Assembly (NCBI GenBank): GCA_900073065.1 | Contig: FJOG01000001.1 | Coordinates: forward strand, 3,293,662 to 3,357,661 | Direction of reading: 5' to 3' | Length of the DNA stretch: 64,000 nucleotides | Origin: Phialocephala subalpina | Lineage: Eukaryota; Ascomycota; Leotiomycetes; Helotiales; Mollisiaceae | Part shown: in pieces, positions 57,401 to 64,000 of the stretch | Layout of the letters: each line of letters starts with the position of its first letter | Position numbering within the stretch: position 1 is the first letter of the stretch | Program-made: the position numbers and the translations under genes | The notes under the pieces: generated by a model | What the model was told of the DNA's origin: nothing | Databases searched by the model: none | The model's input: only the letters and a program-made list of their open reading frames with translations

Positions 57401-59590
57401 AGCTTTATTTCCGAACCCCTACAGGGTACAAGTTGCACATGACTGCTGTCTAACTCCATTGCAGTTTCATCCAACTGGTAGTCGTTGCAAATTTCGTACC
57501 ATTTGCACCTCCAGTTCAAGTGCAGAAAGGCGCAGTGTAGTGTAGCATTTCGTCTGGCGTTGATTCTTCGGTTCGACCTCAGTTGTGATTTTCCGGGGTG
57601 TCTGCGGGGGCGGAGATGGTTCCGAAGCTAGGCTTCGTCATCTACCAGTATCAGATACGTGCTTCGAAATAACAACGCATTTCGAAGCCAGTGATATCTA
57701 GGTGGTCCAAAGGATTTCCTGGGTTTCCTTTTGTCGCAGGGAGGCATTGTCTGGAAGCAGTGCGCCTACCGAGTGTTGGTGGTTCCTTTGTGGTTCACTT
57801 CAGCCCAACGTTTGTCGCCGTGCAAGATAGAGCCAATCGATCACCTTGATATGGTTGTGGGTGTAGACGTGAGATGACATGATCTCATTGTGGCCTGTTG
57901 TACAAAGTTAGAATCTCGATCGTCTGCAAAAGAGAAGGTGAAGGTAAGAGGAAGCCGCGAATCACACCTACATTCCCGACTCGAAGGGTAGGAGCTGCGG
58001 CAGTTAGAAGCAGGTAACATTCGATTGTCAGATAGGTTGATGTTTCAACACAAATAGTGCGCCTCGGAAAGGGAGAGGATGTGGAGGTTGTAGGTGTCGC
58101 GAAGTAGGTTGAAGCCAGCTAGAACACCCGACTCGGGCAACGACAGCCCATAGAACAGAATGATTGGAGCATTAAGTATCCAAAAAGAAAACGGTGGTTC
58201 GTTCCATAAATACACCGTGATCAAATAAGCATCGGCGTTTCTTCTGTGGTGCTTGCTATAGCGGAAATCGTGAAATAAATTGAACCCCGCATTGTTTTGC
58301 CAACGATATGTAGCAAGACAGACACTGAAAGACGCCGGAGAGCATAACCTTATGGGCTTAACAAGTGATCGTAGTCTTTATAACAAGTTGAGATGTTGAG
58401 CTCGATATCGGCCAGCGAAGGTGTGAATGATCTTGATCGAGGACTGCTCGTCTGAAGGCTTCGTATCAACCTGGGAATATCCATAGCCCATTTGAGGTTA
58501 AATTGCTGTGATTGTAATTGGTGTGTGGTGTTAAAGTGGGGTTGGTCAGAATCGGATTAGCGTCTTCGGCTCACTCCAACTTCACTTCATTTCGATGCTC
58601 AATCCTTCCTTCCTCATATCTCACTTCAGACTTCCAATATCATCAGCAGAACGCATTGCATACCTCGTTTATATCATTCGTTCTTCAACGACTTCATTGC
58701 CCATTGCTTAAATCACAGTGCCTCGCTGTAGACCTCCAGGTGTGGGTTTGCCAGTGCACACCTCGACGACAAACTGAAACACAATCTTGGCAGAGTCGAT
58801 ACTTTAAGATTGGCGTTGCTTGGTCCAGAACAGTGATACTCATCAAGAAGAGTATCGAGATCAGAATTCCCGACACTAGGATTAACGTTCTGTCGTGTAT
58901 GGGAAATTGAGGCTCATGATTTGAAGCCATACCTCTCACACCTGATCAATAGTTCCGTTATTTGCCCATCGTCAAGAGCCTGAATGCTTTGGAACTTCTT
59001 GATACGTTTCAGCGATCCACATACCACTCGTCCAACATGAGCAAATGAACATATATTACTTGACAACCGCCTGCTGTTTTGAAGCACGTGATGTGTCTGC
59101 TTGCTCGAGGACGTTTGCTTGGTGCAACGCTTCCATCTGGATCGAATTTGAGCTACATTGGTACACACGATATGATTTGCTATTTTTGCACTTTGAAATT
59201 TGCTTTCATCCCTTCTTGCTACACGAATGTTGTGAACTGGAAATAGTACTCGTAATGTTCAGAAGTCTGTCAGGATGCTCAGACAATAAAACCATCTCTC
59301 TATTGAGAACCTGCATTGAGCAGCCTCCACACGTTGCAGAGGACCTTCGATAATCGTTTGGCTGAAAGACCCAAATATTGTGGGATATTCACGCTGCCAA
59401 AAATAGTGGCAATTCTGATGCGCTATACAACCCGCTCGCGAAAAGAGGTTAAGGACTTTCGAAGCGCAACATCAATGAGCCTCGTCAACGCACCCGGCGA
59501 CTCCATCGAGAATCGTCCTTGAGCTATTGGATCCTCCGATTGTCCACATTGCTGAAGATTTCATACCTTCGCGAATTCGACAACCACAAG
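57401..59590. other. intergenic, no gene seen
   Basis: A 2.2-kb gap. Overlapping short ORFs exist on both strands, none with domain content, convincing splice structure or strong start context. No repeat or RNA gene is evident by eye. Confidence 0.5.
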
Positions 59591-60727
59591 ATGACCCCCG
59601 CCGCTGCTTCTGCATCGACCGATGATGCTACCAAATCAGCGCGAGATGGAGAACCCGAATTCCCAAAGGGTGTACCTGTCTTCTCGTATGTGGCGCATCA
59701 CCCGCTCTCCTTTTTATGACTGCACTGACTTGATAGGACCCCGACGACCTTTGTAAAGTTCATCGTTGGTGGGGACATTGCGGCCGAGTTTATGGTTCAT
59801 AGGGAGGTGGCTTGCTGCCGCTGCCCGCTCTTCAATGCCGCTTTCAACAGCGAAATGATTGAGGGCCAAACTCAAGAGTACTATCCCACAGATATCACTC
59901 CAGCAGTATTCCAACTTCTGGTCCAGTGTAAGTGTCAATTTCTCGGAGAATTATTCCCTCTTTCGTGTCGTCTTAGGAGTGCATAACTCCAGACGCACTC
60001 CTCTACTCCAACGTACTGCTACGCACTCCTGGGACATGCACTCTCGAAATTAAACAAAACAAGTTAGCTGACTTCGAGATCTTGACAAATAGGGTTGTAC
60101 TCGCAGAGAATCGAAGTCTTCCAGCTCGGTCGCAATTGACTTAATCAAGATGTCCGAAACAACGACAACACCCGCTCAGAGGACCAAAATCTCGTCGAAC
60201 TATGGATCCTTGCCGATAGATTGTGCCTTCCGCGGCTCCAGAACCTCATTGTCCGGACCATCTTCGATGTTCAGCAAGCCATCAAGACACGCTTGAGCGA
60301 TTCATTACTTCACTCCGTTTACGACCAGACCACTCCTGGCAGCACCCTTCGTCAGTATGTTGTAGCGGACTATGCTGCCAATACCACAATTCAAAACATT
60401 GAAATGGGTGGGGCCAGTCTTCCGGTCGATATGCTAGTGGATGTGGTTGTGCTTTTGCTGAAGGGCGAACGTAGACTCGAGGGATTCTATTCGGACAATG
60501 GCACTAGAATTGTTGATATATCACAATATCTTATTCCGGTTGATGGGAAGGAGCTCGAGTCAAGGATGGCAAGTTACCCAACGTCACAAATCATCTCGCT
60601 CATAGCTTTGGTTGGAGAGTCCGGAACTTCAATATCTGAGCTTGGAATACTGTCACGGGCGGGTGCGAGACGCAGCGTTGATTTCTTGCTTTTTCGCTTT
60701 TGTCTATTTTGGCTTGCTATAGTGTAG
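59591..60727 (+). pseudogene. BTB/POZ-domain protein with one nonsense codon
   Basis: Exons 59591-59685, 59737-59927 and 60093-60727 join in frame. Introns are 51 bp (GTATGT, branch CTGAC, GATAG) and an unusually long 165 bp (GTAAGT...AATAG). The BTB core reads TTFVKFIVGGDIAAEFMVHR, then LFNAAFNSEMIEGQTQEYY and FQLLVQWLYSQRIEV. A TGA at 60137-60139 follows FQLGRN. The same frame then gives LVELWILADRLCLPRLQNLI and VYDQTTPGSTLRQYVVADYA and runs to TAG at 60725. The TGA lies in the variable loop, so function could have been lost only there. A single transition from CGA or TGG explains it. Intact length would be about 306 residues. Confidence 0.75.
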
Positions 60728-61119
60728 GTCAATCAATCTCACCTCTCACCATTGCAGCATTGCAGCATTCTCTATTCTTGATCATCATCGATATTGAGTG
60801 AGGAATTTGAGGTACTGGTTGCCATTGCAAATTGACGACGAGATGGATGGCATAGGTCAACCGAACTGACCACTTTAAGAATCCTTCCCGACTTTCACAG
60901 AAGCAGAAATCACCTTCGATCATCTTTTGCGAGGCTGCGAGCCCTATTCACCACTAGATTTCGGGTAAACTTACCGTTGGGACTTTAGCGCGAGTCCACG
61001 AAATACCTCGTCTGCACGACTCGGCCTCTCCTTCACGGAAACCGCACTCGATCAACAACACTTCTTTTTGCAACTCACCTTCGTTCTCTTCCACAGTCCC
61101 TCTTCTGAAACAAGTCAAC
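60728..61119. other. intergenic between two BTB loci
   Basis: Promoter side of the intact BTB gene at 61120. No supported frame. Confidence 0.5.
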
Positions 61120-62125
61120 ATGGCTGCGCTCCAAGCTATTGCGATTGAAAACGCCACGCCCGCGAACGATATTGACGTACCCGCAACAACTCCAATTGCT
61201 ACACTTGCGCCAGTAAGCACTCCATCCTCGATTTCTACTATGAATTTGATCACAACCCCAGCTACTACTATGTCCTCTAAACTCAAATCACCTAATGGCG
61301 ACGATGATCCCAAAAACTCAATCCGTCGCGGAAAGTTTGTGTGCAATCTCAAATCACTCCCTGAGTGAGTATATTACCAGAATACTGGGAGGCTCACGCT
61401 GACTCGGACTTCGGTAGAATAGGTAGCCCGATTGTCCACTTCATTGTCAGCGACTATCGCGAGGCCCGAACGGAGACTGTCTTTGCGTATAAAAATGTTG
61501 TCTGCGATCGCAGCCCTGTCTTCCACGCTGCATTTAACGGCGGATTTCTCGAGACTGAATCCCTGCAATACTACGTCGAAGATACTCGCATCTCGGTTTT
61601 TAAGCAGCTTAGAGATTGGATTAATTACCCTTCACATTCATTCCGTATTGACGGCGATAATCCTCACAAAACCGTCGTCCTGGTACGTATCTCTAGCGGA
61701 GCCAAAGCTACTTCACCCTTTTCAAAGCCGAGGCTGTGGCAACACATACGCTAATTCAATATATCGTATATCAGTGCAAACTATGGGTCTTAGCGGACAA
61801 ATTCTGCATTCCCAGTCTTCAAAACAAAGCCCTCGACACCCTACGAGAAGTCCAATACGTACGCAAGACCACGATTGAAGTGAAAGGAATTCATTGGATT
61901 TATGAGTATACCGCACGTGGAAGCCAGTTCCGAAACTTCGTCGTGGCTATTGCGGCTACGCACATGAGTGCTAATGGAGTCCTTAAACACGGGTTGGGAT
62001 TGCCCATGGAATTGTTGGTGGGTTTTGCAGCTTTCTTGCTGATGGACCGGAATGGTAGTCACATGCGCCTAAGACGGGTGAAGTCGAGGCAAAATATTTC
62101 CATGTTCTGGAGTGAAGATACATGA
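61120..62125 (+). CDS. BTB/POZ-domain protein
   Basis: Exons 61120-61364, 61418-61682 and 61775-62125 join in frame to give 286 residues. Introns are 53 bp (GTGAGT, branch GCTGACTC, GGTAG) and 92 bp (GTACGT, branch GCTAATTC, ATCAG). The N terminus is Thr/Ala/Pro-rich and disordered. The BTB core is IVHFIVSDYREARTETVFAY, VFHAAFNGGFLETESLQYY and FKQLRDWINYPSHSF. The third exon supplies CKLWVLADKFCIPSLQNKAL and IHWIYEYTARGSQFRNFVV, the family's usual second half. The usual HK(D/N) before the helix is replaced by YKN. No stop or frameshift. It is a tandem neighbour of the broken copy at 59.6 kb but clearly diverged from it. Confidence 0.85.
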
Positions 62126-62751
62126 GAGGAGTTCTTGGGTGATAAATGGGCGGTATATCTAGGAGAATTGTTTGTCTCGCTGTGTTCGAGGGTACCGAAA
62201 AGATGTCGGTTAGCTGTCTAACTCTTGCTCTGTCTAGGGTCTTGAGCCAGTCTTGATAAGGGAATTGAGGAAACTAAGCTAGGCTGGATGTTGCATAAGG
62301 CGCAATGACAAGAAGTTGACTTACCACCGTCCTTGCTCAGAGAACGCATGTCGAGAAAGCCAGACAAGGATAGGAGAACGCTAGTACGAACCTGCTCTTC
62401 GCGTCCTCTATGTTGCTTAGAAGATGATGTTTTCCAAACCACAGTCTCGCAAGTCAACATGTAGCCTTAATGCGCAGTTGATTCCGCATTCTCCGCCACG
62501 TGCATACCCATTGATTGGGTTATAATTCCCGGCACGGCAAGCCTTATGCATCGCCTCCTTTCCACTCAATTTTGAAGGGTTTCGTGACGTGGCAAGGTCA
62601 TATAGCATAGCCCCGGGAAACATTAATAGTGATTGGACCTATCTACGCCCCTTTTTCTAAGGTCCGCCTCACTTTCATGCTGTCCCTCGAAAGCCTTTGA
62701 GTGCGCGTTGCACCACCACAAGATGGATAGCCCAAACTCGTCAATCTCAGA
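62126..62751. other. intergenic, no gene seen
   Basis: Between the BTB stop and the decayed gene at the window edge. The minus-strand ORFs at 62218-62623 are unsupported. Confidence 0.45.
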
Positions 62752-64000
62752 ATGGCGTCTATGGCACAAGTCTCCGCGTCTTTAATATCAGCTACGAATC
62801 AAAACACAGTCGGCCTCGCAAACTTCAACATCAATTTTTCAATTATCAAAATTACACCTTTACAAGAATATACAAGACTTAATATATCCTTATCTCAGCA
62901 ACGCCGCGAAAATGCAGAAGAGGGGCCACTTCATCGGACAGCTAGAAAATTGGGGCTGTTGTTTGAACAGATTGTTCCACCTATTCCAGATCTTATAGAG
63001 GCTCACGGGATCCGTGCTTCGGAGATTGCGGGTGTAAAGGATAAATCTCCGAAGGTGACTCGCAGCGCTTCTTGGAATTGTACCGAACTCTTGGAACTGA
63101 CTTTGAAACTAGATTGACACACTCTATGGTCCGTTTGCGGGTCATGCTGGTGTCTATGGGACCTCCATATATGTAGCTGCTACTTCTGGCTCTTCTTCAA
63201 TCGCTCTTCATCTGCTCGCATGCATGTTAGCTCGATCGTGGCCACCCCCAGTAGCCACAAGTATATGGGTAGAGCTGGTTGCTGAGAGGAAGAGGGAACT
63301 CGAAAAGAACATCGATGACAGTCAACTCCAAGGTCTTCTTGCACGTGCCGCCGCTCAGCAAGAGATTAGCAGAGCTCAGCTAGCAGCCTGGGATTCCAGC
63401 GCTCGTGCTTGGCTAAGAACAGCTGATGAAGTCAAGGCTTTTGAATAGACACAGCTCAAACTTGTCATTAAGAACTCGGGTCTATCCCTCAGTACGTCTG
63501 GAAATACCTACAATTCTGTTCTGGAAGCTTGGGTAATGGCTATGAAGAGCTTACAGCGGCTCATTGTTGGTAGCCCTCACAATATCTCAAAAGCATCAGT
63601 CCTGCTCGGCTTGCTATCGTGGCACATCTATCCTGATCTGAATGTTGTAGATCCAACGGCGGATATTCAGTTCCATGACCCACTTGTCCAAATTGGAGGG
63701 GTTGTGACATTGGGTTTGCAACGTGCTGATTCATTGGGCAATGGTATTCATTGGTCTCTGTCGTTTTCGCATTTACGATATTACGCCAGCCCAGCTGCCG
63801 TTGAGAGGTCCATTGGGTCTATGGGCTCAGACGACGGTCGATTAACGCTCCCGGAACTGCACCTGGTGGTCCTAGGGTGCTTTGTATCAAGCTGGCGCGA
63901 CGCTGCCGGGGTTGATCTGATCACTGCCGTTAATTGTTTGGTTGCACTGGGGCAATGCCTTGCGCTGCCAGAGGATATGTACAATCGGTTCCAGGGGTTG
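62752..64000 (+). pseudogene. long unknown fungal protein, decayed, truncated by the window edge
   Basis: The start at ATG 62752 or 62758 (MASMAQVSASLISATNQNTV) continues with HRTARKLGLLFEQIVPPIPD and GIRASEIAGVKDKSPKV. The match then moves to a second frame near 63060 (QRFLELYRTLGTDFETRLTH) and a third near 63115 (LYGPFAGHAGVYGTSIYVAA), so two indels fall within about 60 bp. In the third frame a TAG at 63446-63448 interrupts FE*TQLKLVIKN, where CAG fits. It then stays open past YLRYYASPAAVERSIGSMG to the window end. It resembles a widespread ascomycete family of about 450 residues with no known function, as far as I recall. No domain name can be given. Confidence 0.7.

Noticed and set aside
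2678..63448. TAG read as glutamine (codon reassignment) to explain the many Gln-position stops
   Set aside because: Intact genes here end in TAG (28348-28350 and 39155-39157), TGA and TAA alike. The broken genes also carry frameshifts, TGA and TAA. Transition mutation of CAG explains the pattern more simply.

Overview
This is fungal nuclear DNA, almost certainly from a filamentous ascomycete (Pezizomycotina; a Leotiomycetes-like affinity is my guess from gene families, not shown). The genes carry many short introns (46-106 bp) with GTAAGT/GTGAGT-type donors, CTAAC/CTGAC/CTAAT branch sites and CAG/TAG acceptors. The families are typical of such genomes: a NACHT-type NLR, a DUF7025-type AAA ATPase, a BYS1-type secreted protein, an expansin-like protein, a hybrid histidine kinase and a BTB/POZ expansion. 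Exon joins given here were worked out by hand. Nearly all keep frame exactly, which supports them, but none is backed by transcript data.

Layout. 0-3 kb: intergenic DNA with a dispersed repeat, then a BTB pseudogene. 3.2-8.7 kb (minus strand): homocysteine S-methyltransferase whose 5' end lies in a perfect 250-bp tandem duplication, an unknown four-repeat protein, and a secreted class 3 lipase. 9-10.7 kb: a broken Gln-rich coiled-coil gene. 11.4-19.3 kb: a nine-exon NLR and a seven-exon AAA ATPase, head to head across 467 bp. 19.8-26.3 kb: an expansin-like pseudogene, a BTB tail fragment, a metallophosphoesterase, an intact BTB gene and a BTB gene with one nonsense codon. 27.7-29.6 kb: BYS1-like gene, then a TIR element holding a 759-bp assembly gap. 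29.6-34.4 kb: gene-poor, with degenerate tandem repeats. 34.4-40.7 kb: four genes that look like two copies of a two-gene module, a NLR-type helical N-terminal domain gene (N1, N2) beside a gene with a degenerate retropepsin-like domain (R1, R2). 40.7-45.4 kb: mostly gene-poor, with a broken small secreted protein gene. 45.4-55.7 kb: three long intact minus-strand genes (unknown Gln-rich acidic protein, synaptojanin-type phosphatase, GAF-type hybrid histidine kinase). 55.7-59.6 kb: uncertain ORFs and intergenic DNA. 59.6-62.1 kb: two BTB genes, one broken. 62.7-64 kb: a decayed copy of a long unknown protein, running off the edge.

Housekeeping islands (methyltransferase, synaptojanin, kinase) alternate with accessory stretches rich in duplicates and pseudogenes. 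Almost every identifiable in-frame stop in the broken genes is one C-to-T or G-to-A transition from a sense codon. This fits RIP-like or general transition decay. The most interesting candidate for an undescribed system is the 34.4-40.7 kb module, where N1, N2 and R2 share a short motif of the form ARxxAIQxxGPV. The NLR/AAA head-to-head pair is second.
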